From Sutcliffiella tianshenii (GTDB lineage Bacteria; Bacillota; Bacilli; Bacillales; Bacillaceae_I): 64,000 bases of DNA. The notes beneath the pieces are model-generated. The model searched no databases. It was not told where the DNA came from and saw only the letters and a list, made by a program, of their open reading frames with translations. Made by a program: the position numbers and the translations under genes. The stretch lies in NCBI RefSeq assembly GCF_016908565.1, contig NZ_JAFBED010000014.1, forward strand, positions 1-64,000, read 5' to 3'. Positions 45,794 to 55,157 of this stretch are shown here, piece after piece (position 1 is the stretch's first letter; each line of letters begins with the position of its first letter).

Positions 45794-46722
45794 CTATTGC
45801 CTCCTGTCACCTTAATTCTTGGGTCAATCCAGGTATAAGCAACATCCACTACAAATATAAGGAAGATTAAAATGGCACTGTAGAAGATGGTGGATCCGAG
45901 AATGACAGGGTAATCCCGGTTGAATATTCCATTTACAAACATATCTCCCATGCCTGGAATTCCAAATATGCTTTCTACAATGAAGCTGCCTGTCACAAGG
46001 TTTGCTGCAATGATTCCGATTACAGTTACAACAGGAAGGATTGCATTGCGTATCGCATGCTTCACTACAATTGTATTTTTGGACAATCCTTTTGCCGTTG
46101 CTGTCAGAATATAATCCTGCCCCATCACTTCGAGCATGCTCGAACGCATCAATCTTGCGATATATGCCATCGGCAGCATTGCAAGGGAGATGGAAGGGAG
46201 GATTGTATGAGACCAGGATTTCCATGTGGCAACAGGGAGAAGCCTCCATTCAACAGCGAAATAGTTGATGAGGATGGTCGCAAGGATAAAGCTTGGTACT
46301 GATACGCCTATAATGGCAAGGATCATTGCCAGATAATCCGGCCACTTGTTTCGGTTGAGTGATGCGATGATGCCCAATACCAGGCCGAATGAAATGGCGA
46401 TGATAAGAGATTGTATGCCAAGATGAAAGGATACCGGAAAGCCTTTACTGATATAATCATTGACTGATAGTGTAGAGGATTTTAAGGATGGTCCAAAATC
46501 CAGATCTATTACAACGCTTTTTAAGTAAAGTCCGTATTGAACGATTTTCGGTTTATCCAAATTATAATAGCGATTTAAATTTTCCCTGACGGACTCAGGC
46601 ATGGTCCCTTCCCTGGCAAATGGGTCCCCAGGGACACTATGCATCAGGATGAAGGTAAGGGTAATGATGGCCCATAAAGTCAGGATTGCCCATCCCAGCC
46701 GCTTTAACGTATATTTCAGCAT
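45790..46722 (-). CDS. oppB: Oligopeptide ABC transporter permease
   Basis: A 310-residue permease with the N-terminal HSVPGDPFA motif (29-37), six helices and an EAA loop TATAKGLSKNTIVVKHAIRN (near 207-226). It forms the translocation channel with OppC. It is separated from oppA by 80 bases containing a hairpin that may lower its expression relative to oppA. Confidence 0.93.
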   Translation of the reverse strand: MLKYTLKRLGWAILTLWAIITLTFILMHSVPGDPFAREGTMPESVRENLNRYYNLDKPKIVQYGLYLKSVVIDLDFGPSLKSSTLSVNDYISKGFPVSFHLGIQSLIIAISFGLVLGIIASLNRNKWPDYLAMILAIIGVSVPSFILATILINYFAVEWRLLPVATWKSWSHTILPSISLAMLPMAYIARLMRSSMLEVMGQDYILTATAKGLSKNTIVVKHAIRNAILPVVTVIGIIAANLVTGSFIVESIFGIPGMGDMFVNGIFNRDYPVILGSTIFYSAILIFLIFVVDVAYTWIDPRIKVTGGNR

Positions 46723-46750
46723 GAATTGTGACCCCCATATACTTGCTTTT

Positions 46751-46792
46751 TAAAAAAGGAAGGGAGGGACTCCGAGAAGTCCACTCTCTTCC
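46751..46792 (-). terminator. Hairpin with T-run between oppA and oppB (attenuator or mRNA stabiliser)
   Basis: On the minus strand, ggaagagagtggact pairs with agtccctcccttcc (one side has mismatches), followed by tttttt. Located just after the oppA stop. Partial termination, or protection of the oppA 3' end, would give more binding protein than permease. Confidence 0.65.
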
Positions 46793-46802
46793 ACTCTCAT
46801 CC

Positions 46803-48491
46803 TTACTTTATGTCGGCATATTTGAATTGTGGATAGCTGTTGATCGGATCATAGATGCCTGTTACGGACGGCTTTAATACATAAGGTTTTGTATAGAAAT
46901 AAATAGGGATGATCGGCATTTCATCCATTAGGATCTTTTCTGCCGCGTGCATCGCTTCCATGCGTTCCGCTTGGTCCAACGTGGATTTAGCTGTTGAAAT
47001 AAGCTTGTCATATTCGCTGTTTTTGAAGCGGGCATCATTGTATGGCCCATCACTTACCCAAAGATCAAGGAATGTCATCGGATCTACATAGTCTCCAACC
47101 CAACCTGCACGGGAAACGGTGTAGTCACCGGCTTGCTCGCTGTCCAATTTAACTTGGAATTCAACGTTTTCAAGAGTTGTTTCCACGCCAAGGTTTTTAC
47201 GCCACATTTCCTGAACTGCCTCGGCAATGGCTTTATGTCCCTCGGAAGTGTTATAGAGATACTCAAAGGAAGGAAGCTTATCCAGTCCTTCTTCTTCTAA
47301 ACCTTCAGCAAGAAGCTTTTTGGCTTCTTCTACATTTTCCTCGAATAACTTACCCGTATTTTCCTGATAGTCTCCGTTTACATCAGGAATTCCTGGAGGA
47401 ACGATGCTGTAGGCAGGTGTTTGACCGCCTTGTGCGACATGTTCCACGATTGTCTGGCGATCGATGGACAAGGAAAGTGCTTTTCTGATTTTTGCGTTAT
47501 TGAACGGCTTTTCCGTATTGTTGATATTAAAATAGTAGACTGCAAGGTCAGGTCCGATATGGAATTCAGCGTCGTCGCTTGCCATTAATTGACCTTGTAC
47601 ATCCTGTGGCAATGGATACACAAGATCAAGTTCATCAGCCTGATACATTTGCCAAGCTGTATTCTCATCATCAATAATGACAAACTGAACCTCATCAAGC
47701 TTGATCATGTCTTTTTCATAATATTTATCATTCTTCTTGATTGCGATGCTTTCTTTATGCTTCCAGTCAGCCAAGTAGAATGGACCGTTTGAAACATGCG
47801 TTTCCGCTTCCAATGCCCAATCCTTGTTTGCTTCCTGAACTTTTTTGTTTACTGGATAGTAAGTATAGAAGGAAGTAAGGTCCAGGAAGTAAGGAGTAGG
47901 CTGTGCCAGTGTCACTTCCAAAGTCTTGCTGTCTACAGCGTTTACCCCTACTTCAGCTTCCAATGCTGCTAGATCTGCACCTTCTTCGGCAGAGTTATAA
48001 GCTTCTGCGCCTTTTAAGTAATAGAGCTGATAGGAGTATTGGGCTGCAGTAGCAGGATTCAATACATGCTTCCAAGCGTACTCGAAATCCTCAGCAGTTA
48101 CAGGGTCACCGTTGGACCAGTAGACATCATCCTTCAATGTGAACGTCCAGGTTACGCCGTCCTCGGTATTCCATTCCTTTGCCATACCAGGTTGAATATC
48201 ACCTTCAGCGTTCTTTTTGGTCAACCCCTCGAAAGTGTGCTCAAGGATCCAGGAATCGTGCGTTCCCTGTGCCAATGCAGGATGAAGGGAACCGGGTTCT
48301 GATCCATTGTTAAGGCGAAGCACCTTTGGAGAGGAGTCCTCTTCATCAGTGGTGCCCTCATTTTCAGAATCAGCAGGACTCTCTGCTTCGTTGTTGTTAT
48401 TATTGCTCGTGCTTTCGCTAAAGCTGCAAGCAGACAATAAAAGTGCAACAACTAACAGTAAAGCGGAAAAAAGATAAAACTTGCTCTTCAC
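46803..48491 (-). CDS. oppA: Oligopeptide-binding lipoprotein
   Basis: A 562-residue solute-binding protein of the SBP_bac_5 family that captures extracellular peptides for OppBCDF. The lipoprotein signal has the lipobox LLSAC (Cys22) followed by a Ser/Asn/Glu-rich linker. Family motifs: EPGSLHPALAQG (near 68-79), WNTEDGVTWTFTLKDDVYWSNGDP (about 108-131, the peptide SBP signature region), and RKALSLSIDRQTIVE near 338-352. Start GTG with AAGGGGG upstream. First gene of the opp operon; in Bacillus, Opp also imports signalling peptides that affect sporulation and competence. Confidence 0.94.
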   Translation of the reverse strand: MKSKFYLFSALLLVVALLLSACSFSESTSNNNNNEAESPADSENEGTTDEEDSSPKVLRLNNGSEPGSLHPALAQGTHDSWILEHTFEGLTKKNAEGDIQPGMAKEWNTEDGVTWTFTLKDDVYWSNGDPVTAEDFEYAWKHVLNPATAAQYSYQLYYLKGAEAYNSAEEGADLAALEAEVGVNAVDSKTLEVTLAQPTPYFLDLTSFYTYYPVNKKVQEANKDWALEAETHVSNGPFYLADWKHKESIAIKKNDKYYEKDMIKLDEVQFVIIDDENTAWQMYQADELDLVYPLPQDVQGQLMASDDAEFHIGPDLAVYYFNINNTEKPFNNAKIRKALSLSIDRQTIVEHVAQGGQTPAYSIVPPGIPDVNGDYQENTGKLFEENVEEAKKLLAEGLEEEGLDKLPSFEYLYNTSEGHKAIAEAVQEMWRKNLGVETTLENVEFQVKLDSEQAGDYTVSRAGWVGDYVDPMTFLDLWVSDGPYNDARFKNSEYDKLISTAKSTLDQAERMEAMHAAEKILMDEMPIIPIYFYTKPYVLKPSVTGIYDPINSYPQFKYADIK

Positions 48492-48761
48492 AAAAAAACC
48501 CCCTTGTTATTTACAAAAATAGAAATCTATGAAGATTTCATTTTTTATTGTACTACTGAAGATTGAAAAAAAACATAGTAACTGAAAAATAATTCTCTAT
48601 ATTTAAAATATTTCGACATCTAATGTGTTTTTTCTACAAATATCTGTTTTCTAGTAATATCCGACTAAATGGAAGGGAATAGGATGGCAGTGCTAAATTA
48701 TGAAAGGATTTCATTGTCTTTGTGATAAAATGATAGAAATAATAAAAAAGGGGAATTGAGC

Positions 48762-49928
48762 ATGAATTACCTTCCTACTTTTGAAATGAATCGGTCACAG
48801 AAGGATCTTCTTGAATCAGCCAAGAATTTATCCGCTTCTTTTGCAAATCGTGCTGCTGATTACGATCGGCAAGCAAATTTTCCTTTTGAAAATTTCAATG
48901 ATATTAAAAAGGCCGGCCTTCTGGCTGCAACCATACCTGAATCCTATGGAGGCAAAGGATTCGGACTATACGACTTCATTCTTCTTCAGGAAACGATCGC
49001 ACAGGGTGATGGTCCTACAGCCCTCAGCCTTGGCTGGCATCTGGGGACCATGATGAATATATCAACATACCGAAGCTGGCCTGAGGAGACTTTTAAAAAT
49101 ATCTGTACATCTATCACTACAGAAAATAAAATCATCAATTCGGCACATTCAGAAGCCGGTACAGGCAGCCCGGCAAGAGGGGGACTTCCAGAAACCTCCG
49201 CGAAAAAAACGGATAATGCGGGATGGGTCCTTAATGGAAGAAAAACATTCACTTCCATGGCACCGATACTTGATTATTTCATTGTTTCAGCGACGATAAC
49301 AGATACTGGTGAAGTGGGGGAGTTCCTATTACCAAGGGAATCGAAGGGTCTCTCGATTTCTGAAACATGGAACTCTGTGAGTATGCGTGCTACAAGAAGC
49401 GACGATTTAATCCTGGATAATGTTAGAATTGATCGGGACGGCCTGCTCTACATAAAAAAAAGAAAAAGTGCGCCAAAACCTCAAGGCTGGCTATTGCATA
49501 TCCCTGCCTGCTATCTGGGGATTGCCATAGCTGCACGGAACGAGGCGGTCCATTTTGCAGAAACATATCAGCCAAACAGTCTGCCCCATCCTATATGCCA
49601 AGTCCCAAAAGTGCGTGAGCAGATCGGCAGGATGGATATTGATTTAACAGCTGCAAGACATTTTTTATATAGTGTTGCCAGGAAATGGGACGAATCAATT
49701 GACTCTCGAAATGAGCTGGTGGAGGAACTTGCTGCCGTAAAATATATTGCGACAAATACGGCATTATCGGTGGTGGATGAAGCGATGAGGGTGGTAGGTG
49801 CCCAAAGCCTTCATGAGGGACATCCGCTTCAACGCCACTACAGGGATGTGCGTGCAGGCCTGCATAATCCTCCGGCAGACGACCTGACTGTGGAAATGAT
49901 GGCCAAAAGGGCTTTTGATTCAAAGTAA
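48762..49928 (+). CDS. Acyl-CoA dehydrogenase family flavoprotein (YdbM-like)
   Basis: A 388-residue FAD enzyme with the three-domain acyl-CoA dehydrogenase plan: N-terminal helices, a middle beta domain (INSAHSEAGTGSPARGG near 127-143; WVLNGRKTFTSMAP near 157-170) and a C-terminal helical domain ending RHYRDVRAGLHNPPADD. Length and motifs match B. subtilis YdbM. The physiological acyl substrate is not known, and related proteins act as sulfur-compound monooxygenases, so the reaction is uncertain. ATG 48762 has AAAGGGG upstream. Divergent from oppA. Confidence 0.85.
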   Translation: MNYLPTFEMNRSQKDLLESAKNLSASFANRAADYDRQANFPFENFNDIKKAGLLAATIPESYGGKGFGLYDFILLQETIAQGDGPTALSLGWHLGTMMNISTYRSWPEETFKNICTSITTENKIINSAHSEAGTGSPARGGLPETSAKKTDNAGWVLNGRKTFTSMAPILDYFIVSATITDTGEVGEFLLPRESKGLSISETWNSVSMRATRSDDLILDNVRIDRDGLLYIKKRKSAPKPQGWLLHIPACYLGIAIAARNEAVHFAETYQPNSLPHPICQVPKVREQIGRMDIDLTAARHFLYSVARKWDESIDSRNELVEELAAVKYIATNTALSVVDEAMRVVGAQSLHEGHPLQRHYRDVRAGLHNPPADDLTVEMMAKRAFDSK

Positions 49929-49957
49929 ATAGATGAAATTAGTGAGGCGTGGGATAA

Positions 49958-51070
49958 GTGAACAGTACTATCAGAAAATCGGATCATCATTTAGAAATCA
50001 GCTTTTTTCTCTTGCGCTGGCTATTTTTAATATCGGCGCCAATTGTTTTTTATTTTTTACATCAAGATGCACCAGCGTTTTATGATTGGTCCATGTTTGG
50101 GGTGCTATGGCTATTCGGATTCATTTATATGGCGGTAACTCAAGCGATCCTGCATAAGTCCAAGCAGGGGACTTCCCTCTATTTCTGGAATACAAAAGGA
50201 GGAGTCATTTTTGACTTTGTGGCATTTATTTGGTTGATTGCCATAACTGGTGGAGTCTACTCTCCTCTGTTTCCCATTGCGTATCTCATCATTTTGCACG
50301 TAGCTATTTATTGGGAGTTAAAAGGAGCTGTATTGTTTTCTTTCCTATTAAGTATAGGGACCACTTTCATCACAATAATAGGAGGAACGCCATTTTCGAC
50401 TAACCTTTGGCTTGTTTATAGCATGAACCAACTATTCATGCTGTTAATGGGTCTATTGGGAGGCTTTCTGGTTACGAGGGAAAGAAAGCATTATTTCGAA
50501 AAGAGGGCTTTGGAGGAAGTGGCGAAGATGGACTATTTGACAAATCTGAGAAACCATCGTTCCTTTCAGGAAACCTTGCAAAACTATCTACATACCAATC
50601 AGCATTTCTGGTTGGTACTTGCTGATTTAGATAGATTCAAATGCGTGAATGATAAATATGGACATGAAATGGGAGATCAGGTACTGGCAAAAGTGGGTTC
50701 CGTATTGGACTATGGTGTGGAAGGTTATTCAGGCACTGCATTCCGTTACGGAGGAGAAGAGTTCTCCATTCTTTTCAAATCAACCGATCGAGATCAAGTG
50801 GCAGCAGCCTTGAAAGAGTTGAAGGACAAAATCGAAAACCTCCGTTTCCTCGCAAATGAAAATGAATTCAGTATTTCCATGAGCTTTGGTTGTGTGGAGT
50901 GTACGGAAACGGAATCTTCCAATTTAGTGAAAATGGCCGATGATAGATTGTATGAGGCGAAACGGGCCGGGAGAAACACGATCATCATGAACAAAACATG
51001 GATAGGGACCGAGCAAAGCCATCTTGAAAGAGAATATAGTGAGGGAGAGTATCGAGTTGAAGGGAAATGA
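49958..51070 (+). CDS. Membrane diguanylate cyclase (GGDEF)
   Basis: A 370-residue protein with about five to six N-terminal helices (residues 10-175) and a C-terminal GGDEF domain (about 190-350). The active-site loop reads RYGGEEF (near 265-271), with the metal-binding Asp in VLADLDRFKCVND (near 223-235), so it should be active in making cyclic di-GMP. The RxxD inhibitory site five residues before the loop is absent, so product inhibition is unlikely. GTG start. It overlaps the next gene by about 14 bases. Confidence 0.9.
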   Translation: MNSTIRKSDHHLEISFFLLRWLFLISAPIVFYFLHQDAPAFYDWSMFGVLWLFGFIYMAVTQAILHKSKQGTSLYFWNTKGGVIFDFVAFIWLIAITGGVYSPLFPIAYLIILHVAIYWELKGAVLFSFLLSIGTTFITIIGGTPFSTNLWLVYSMNQLFMLLMGLLGGFLVTRERKHYFEKRALEEVAKMDYLTNLRNHRSFQETLQNYLHTNQHFWLVLADLDRFKCVNDKYGHEMGDQVLAKVGSVLDYGVEGYSGTAFRYGGEEFSILFKSTDRDQVAAALKELKDKIENLRFLANENEFSISMSFGCVECTETESSNLVKMADDRLYEAKRAGRNTIIMNKTWIGTEQSHLEREYSEGEYRVEGK

Positions 51071-51350
51071 AGATAAGAAGATAGAAAAGGATTGGCGATA
51101 TCCTGTGGCGCACAAGGAGGCTTGGATCGGAGTAGGTTTGGCTGTCTTCCATTTTATCTGGTGGTATGGCTTCGGTTATGGACTCGGTTCAAGGCCTGTG
51201 GAATCCTATACATATATACTGGGCTTTCCGGACTGGTTCTTTTATAGTTGTATCCTGGGCTTTATCGTTATTGTCGCAATTGTCATAGCTGTAGTGAAAC
51301 ATGTATTCCATGAACTTCCGCTGGAATCTGAGAAAGGAGAGAAAGGATGA
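51057..51350 (+). CDS. YhdT-like DUF997 small membrane protein, PanF partner
   Basis: A 97-residue, two-helix protein (about 25-43 and 64-86) with the DUF997 pattern WRYPVAHKEAWIGVG. YhdT/DUF997 genes sit next to panF in many bacteria, as here (ATGA overlap), so it is probably an accessory of the pantothenate symporter. The TTG at 51057 with GAGGGAGAG upstream is the likely start, inside the end of the cyclase gene. Confidence 0.78.
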   Translation: MKGNEDKKIEKDWRYPVAHKEAWIGVGLAVFHFIWWYGFGYGLGSRPVESYTYILGFPDWFFYSCILGFIVIVAIVIAVVKHVFHELPLESEKGEKG

Positions 51351-52810
51351 ATATAGGGGTGATTTTACCACTAATTGTTTTCTTGATTCTCATTTTCCTT
51401 ATCGGAATCGTGGCGTCAAGAAGTCTCTCCAATTCCAATTCATTCGTTCAGGATTATTTTCTTGGAGGGCGGGAGCTTGGGGGACTGCTTTTGGCCATGA
51501 CGATGGTTGCTACATATGGAAGCGCATCAAGTTTCATAGGCGGCCCGGGTATCGCCTACCATATGGGACTCGGGTGGGTCATGCTTGCGATGATTCAAGT
51601 GGTGACAGGTTATTTTGTACTGACCATACTCGGGAAGAAGTTTGCTATCATGACGAGGAAGATGAGAGCAATCACCTTGATTGATTTCCTGAAGGAACGG
51701 TATCAGAATAGGTGGGTGGTCATTCTGTCCGCTGCAAGTATCATCATTTTTCTATTTTCCGCCATGACAGCTCAATGGATTGGCGGTGCCATCCTCATTG
51801 AATCGATTACAGGCCTTTCTTATACAACCGCGCTTTTCATCTTTGCAGTTTCTGTCTTAATCTATGTCATCATCGGAGGCTTTAGGGCGGTAGCCTTAAC
51901 GGATGGAATACAGGGTGTGGTGATGGTGATAGGGACGGTGATCATTTTAGCCGGGACAATTTACGCTGGTGGGGGAATCTCCACCATAATGGGAGAACTC
52001 TCTGCAGAAAACCCAAACCTGATCACTCCATTTGGTGCTGATGGGACGCTTACCCCTCTTTACGTTTCCTCCTTTTGGATTTTGGTGGGAGTGGGGGTAG
52101 TGGGATTGCCGCAAGTCGCAGTAAGGGCAATGTCCTATAAAAATTCAAAAGCCATGCATATTGCCTTGATTATAGGTACTATTGTGGTCGGATTCATCAT
52201 GCTTGGAATGCATTTGACAGGAGTTTTTGGAAGAGCGGTGCTCCCAGGTCTTACAACACCTGACACAGTGATGCCTCTCCTCGCCATGGAGGTGCTTCCA
52301 CCTTGGCTTGCGGGCAACGTATTGGCTGCACCCATGGCTGCTATCATGTCTACTGTAGACTCGCTTCTTTTGATCGTCAGTTCTTCCATTGTGAAGGACA
52401 TCTATCTGAACTACATAAATCCTGCTGCCCCAGAAAAGAAGATTCGCCATATGAGCCTTGGAGTCACTGGCGTCGTCGGCATTCTAGTGTTTTTTATGGC
52501 AATCAGCCCCCCTGACTTCCTTATCACTTTAAATTTATTTGCATTCGGGGGTCTTGAGGCTGCATTCATTTGGCCTGTTGTACTCGGTTTGTACTGGAAA
52601 AAAGGGAATGCTTATGGAGCACTTGGTTCCATCATCGTCGGTGTACTATCCTACATCTTGATTGTAACCTTTAAGGATGGAATCTTCGGCATGCATAGTG
52701 TAGTGCTGCCAGTCATACTTTCCTTGTTGGCATACCTCCTTTTAAGTCTATTAGGAAAAGACAAAAATAGTGAAGGGCAAAGACAGATTATAGAAAAGTA
52801 TATGATATGA
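51347..52810 (+). CDS. panF: Sodium/pantothenate symporter
   Basis: A 487-residue member of the sodium-solute symporter family with about 13 helices. It shows YGSASSFIGGPG (near 54-65), YVIIGGFRAVALTDGIQG (near 178-195), the sodium-symporter signature, and APMAAIMSTVDSLLLIVSSSIVKD (near 328-351). It imports vitamin B5 with Na+ for CoA synthesis. The DUF997 neighbour supports PanF over other SSS carriers. Confidence 0.88.
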   Translation: MNIGVILPLIVFLILIFLIGIVASRSLSNSNSFVQDYFLGGRELGGLLLAMTMVATYGSASSFIGGPGIAYHMGLGWVMLAMIQVVTGYFVLTILGKKFAIMTRKMRAITLIDFLKERYQNRWVVILSAASIIIFLFSAMTAQWIGGAILIESITGLSYTTALFIFAVSVLIYVIIGGFRAVALTDGIQGVVMVIGTVIILAGTIYAGGGISTIMGELSAENPNLITPFGADGTLTPLYVSSFWILVGVGVVGLPQVAVRAMSYKNSKAMHIALIIGTIVVGFIMLGMHLTGVFGRAVLPGLTTPDTVMPLLAMEVLPPWLAGNVLAAPMAAIMSTVDSLLLIVSSSIVKDIYLNYINPAAPEKKIRHMSLGVTGVVGILVFFMAISPPDFLITLNLFAFGGLEAAFIWPVVLGLYWKKGNAYGALGSIIVGVLSYILIVTFKDGIFGMHSVVLPVILSLLAYLLLSLLGKDKNSEGQRQIIEKYMI

Positions 52811-52844
52811 ATGAATTCACTCAAATTAAATTAGGGGACTATAA

Positions 52845-55067
52845 ATGAACGCATTAAAAAGGGCATTATCAATCTTTGAAAAAACGGTGGTCGGCTTTTT
52901 TGAAAACAATTGGAGAGCGAGTGTCATTGGATCATTTGCCTATATACTGGCATTGGTGCTCACAATGGGCTTTTTCTTCTATACCGGGGCTGGAAAATGG
53001 TTTGATTATTCTTTTACACTCATTACTGCAGTCCTTGGCATCCTGTTGGGATTTATTATTAGCTTGTTTGTTTTTAAGATTTTGTTTTTGCTGCCAAAAT
53101 ATTTTGTCGCTTGTATTGTAGGGGCGGTTGTAGGGATTTATGCTCTTGGAACATACTTAGGCCCGTTTTTTACAATGCTTGGGATTGGCACCATGATACT
53201 TGGTGCGTGGACAGGACTTTCTATTAAACTTGTGAAAAATGAAAGGAAAAGAAGGGGGCTCCTTATTGCGGCTCTAGGAATGATCACTATCATCACCCAT
53301 GGTCTTTTTCTTTTCCCCATTTTTTCAGAAGGGGATCAAGGGGCCTGGAGCCTGGAATTGACAGAAGAATCGATCAATTCACCCCTAGTCAATCCTGCAT
53401 CAGACGGCGGGAACGCCATTCAAAATTTTACATATGGAAGCGGGGAGGACCTGAGGAGGGAAGAATACCGTGATGTTGCATATAAAACGAATGCTGTGAA
53501 TATGTCTTCATTTGTTGTTCACCCCAAAGGCTTCAACAAGTGGTACCGAGATTGGTTTTGGGGCTTTGATTTAAATCGGGCTCCATTGAACGGTAGGGTA
53601 TGGATGCCAGAGGAATCTTCTGAAGGTCCCTTTCCATTAATATTAATGGTTCATGGAAATCATAATATGGCAGATTTCTCGGACGGTGGATATGAGTATC
53701 TCGGCGAACTTTTGGCGAGTAAGGGATACATTGCCGTATCTATTGACCAAAACTTCCTTAACTCAGGTAAATCGGGACATATAGGATGGGATAATGCAGG
53801 AAGGGCATGGATGTTCCTGAAGCACCTGGACCAATGGGGGAAATGGAATAATGATAAGCAGCATCCCCTTTACGGAAAAGTGGATATGGAAAATATCGGA
53901 TTGATCGGCCATTCACGCGGAGGGGAGGCTGTCAGTCTGGCTGCATTGATGAATGAGCTGGATCGATTGCCAAACAATGCGAAGGTAACCCTTAATTTTG
54001 ATTTTTCCATTAAAGCTTTAATCGGTCTCTCGCCAGGTGACGGTAGGTTCAAGCTTGGTGACCAGCCAGTAGAATTGAAAGATATCAACTATCTTACCAT
54101 TCAGGGGGCTAACGATACAGACCACACCAATAATTACGGAGTCAGACAATATGAGAGGGTCAGTTTCTCGGATGATTTCGATGGCTTCAAAAGCAGCATT
54201 TACCTTTATGGAGCCAATCATGGGCAATTCAATTCCGATTGGGAGGTGGACCAGCCTTCCCCATATTGGTGGTTCATGAATCAGAAAGAAATCATGGAGC
54301 CCGAGCTTCAGCGTGATATGACAAAGCTATACGTAGCAGCCTTTCTCGATGCAACATTAAAAGATAAAGAGGAGTACCGTCAAATCTTCTCCAAAAAGGA
54401 AACCGCCTCGTCGTGGATTCCTACCGATCCTGTCAGGTTGAAATACGAGGCTAGTACATTTACTCCACTTGCAACCTACGAGGAGGATGTGGATGTAACC
54501 ACCATGACTCTTGATGAGGGAGAACTCCATGGCTATAACCTGCAGGTCTGGAAAGAGGTAAACCTGACCTTGAGGAATAATGAGCCACAGGGGAATGAAG
54601 CGGTAAAATTGGGGTGGCGCGGGTCGAGCGGAAGATATACGGTTAAGATTCCGGACAAAGTCGCACAAAGCCTCAGTCCCGATAGTGTCCTGAGTTTTGA
54701 TGCAGTGCAGCTGCATCAGAGTCTTTATGACTTCTACGGAATCCGTGTTCCAAAGGGATACGAAGAAAAAGCGATCCCCATCACTGTCATGCTAAAACCA
54801 AAAGGTACGATAAAGCTTGATGGCCGCAATGGTACTTCAGTGGAAATCGAACCGACCTATTCATCAAAGCTTTACAAATTCGGGTGGTGGAATGAAAGAT
54901 TCGGTAATGATTACGAGCATATGCTTCAGACGTATGAAGTGCCATTGGCATTCTTGCAGGATAACAATCCAAATATAAATTATCAGGATATTGAAGAAAT
55001 CATATTCGAATTCAATCAAACCGGAAGCGGCTTGATTTTCTTGGACAACGTAGGTTTCCAAAAATGA
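52845..55067 (+). CDS. Large membrane-anchored alpha/beta hydrolase
   Basis: A 740-residue protein. The N-terminal 165 residues contain about five membrane helices. An extracytoplasmic alpha/beta-hydrolase domain follows (about 200-520): MVHGNHN oxyanion strand (near 268-274), nucleophile elbow GHSRGGEA (Ser near 358) and a candidate catalytic His in GANHGQF (near 460). The final 200 residues are beta-rich and may be a carbohydrate-binding-like or jelly-roll domain. It resembles secreted dienelactone-hydrolase/lipase-like enzymes; the substrate is unknown. The gene is not obviously in an operon. Confidence 0.8.
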   Translation: MNALKRALSIFEKTVVGFFENNWRASVIGSFAYILALVLTMGFFFYTGAGKWFDYSFTLITAVLGILLGFIISLFVFKILFLLPKYFVACIVGAVVGIYALGTYLGPFFTMLGIGTMILGAWTGLSIKLVKNERKRRGLLIAALGMITIITHGLFLFPIFSEGDQGAWSLELTEESINSPLVNPASDGGNAIQNFTYGSGEDLRREEYRDVAYKTNAVNMSSFVVHPKGFNKWYRDWFWGFDLNRAPLNGRVWMPEESSEGPFPLILMVHGNHNMADFSDGGYEYLGELLASKGYIAVSIDQNFLNSGKSGHIGWDNAGRAWMFLKHLDQWGKWNNDKQHPLYGKVDMENIGLIGHSRGGEAVSLAALMNELDRLPNNAKVTLNFDFSIKALIGLSPGDGRFKLGDQPVELKDINYLTIQGANDTDHTNNYGVRQYERVSFSDDFDGFKSSIYLYGANHGQFNSDWEVDQPSPYWWFMNQKEIMEPELQRDMTKLYVAAFLDATLKDKEEYRQIFSKKETASSWIPTDPVRLKYEASTFTPLATYEEDVDVTTMTLDEGELHGYNLQVWKEVNLTLRNNEPQGNEAVKLGWRGSSGRYTVKIPDKVAQSLSPDSVLSFDAVQLHQSLYDFYGIRVPKGYEEKAIPITVMLKPKGTIKLDGRNGTSVEIEPTYSSKLYKFGWWNERFGNDYEHMLQTYEVPLAFLQDNNPNINYQDIEEIIFEFNQTGSGLIFLDNVGFQK

Positions 55068-55102
55068 CCCAAAAGCTTTAAGAAGAACGAATAATATAGC
55101 AG

Positions 55103-55152
55103 CTTCTCCCTCATAGTAACAATACTTAGGTAAATGTTCGAGGGGGGAGAAG
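55103..55152 (+). promoter_or_regulatory. Hairpin that would hide the ribosome-binding site of the metallohydrolase gene
   Basis: CTTCTCCC (55103-55110) is the exact complement of GGGAGAAG (55145-55152), which contains the Shine-Dalgarno AGGGGGGAGAAG. The loop is 34 bases and A/T-rich. Such a stem would hold translation low unless opened. Confidence 0.5.
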
Positions 55153-55157
55153 TTTTC

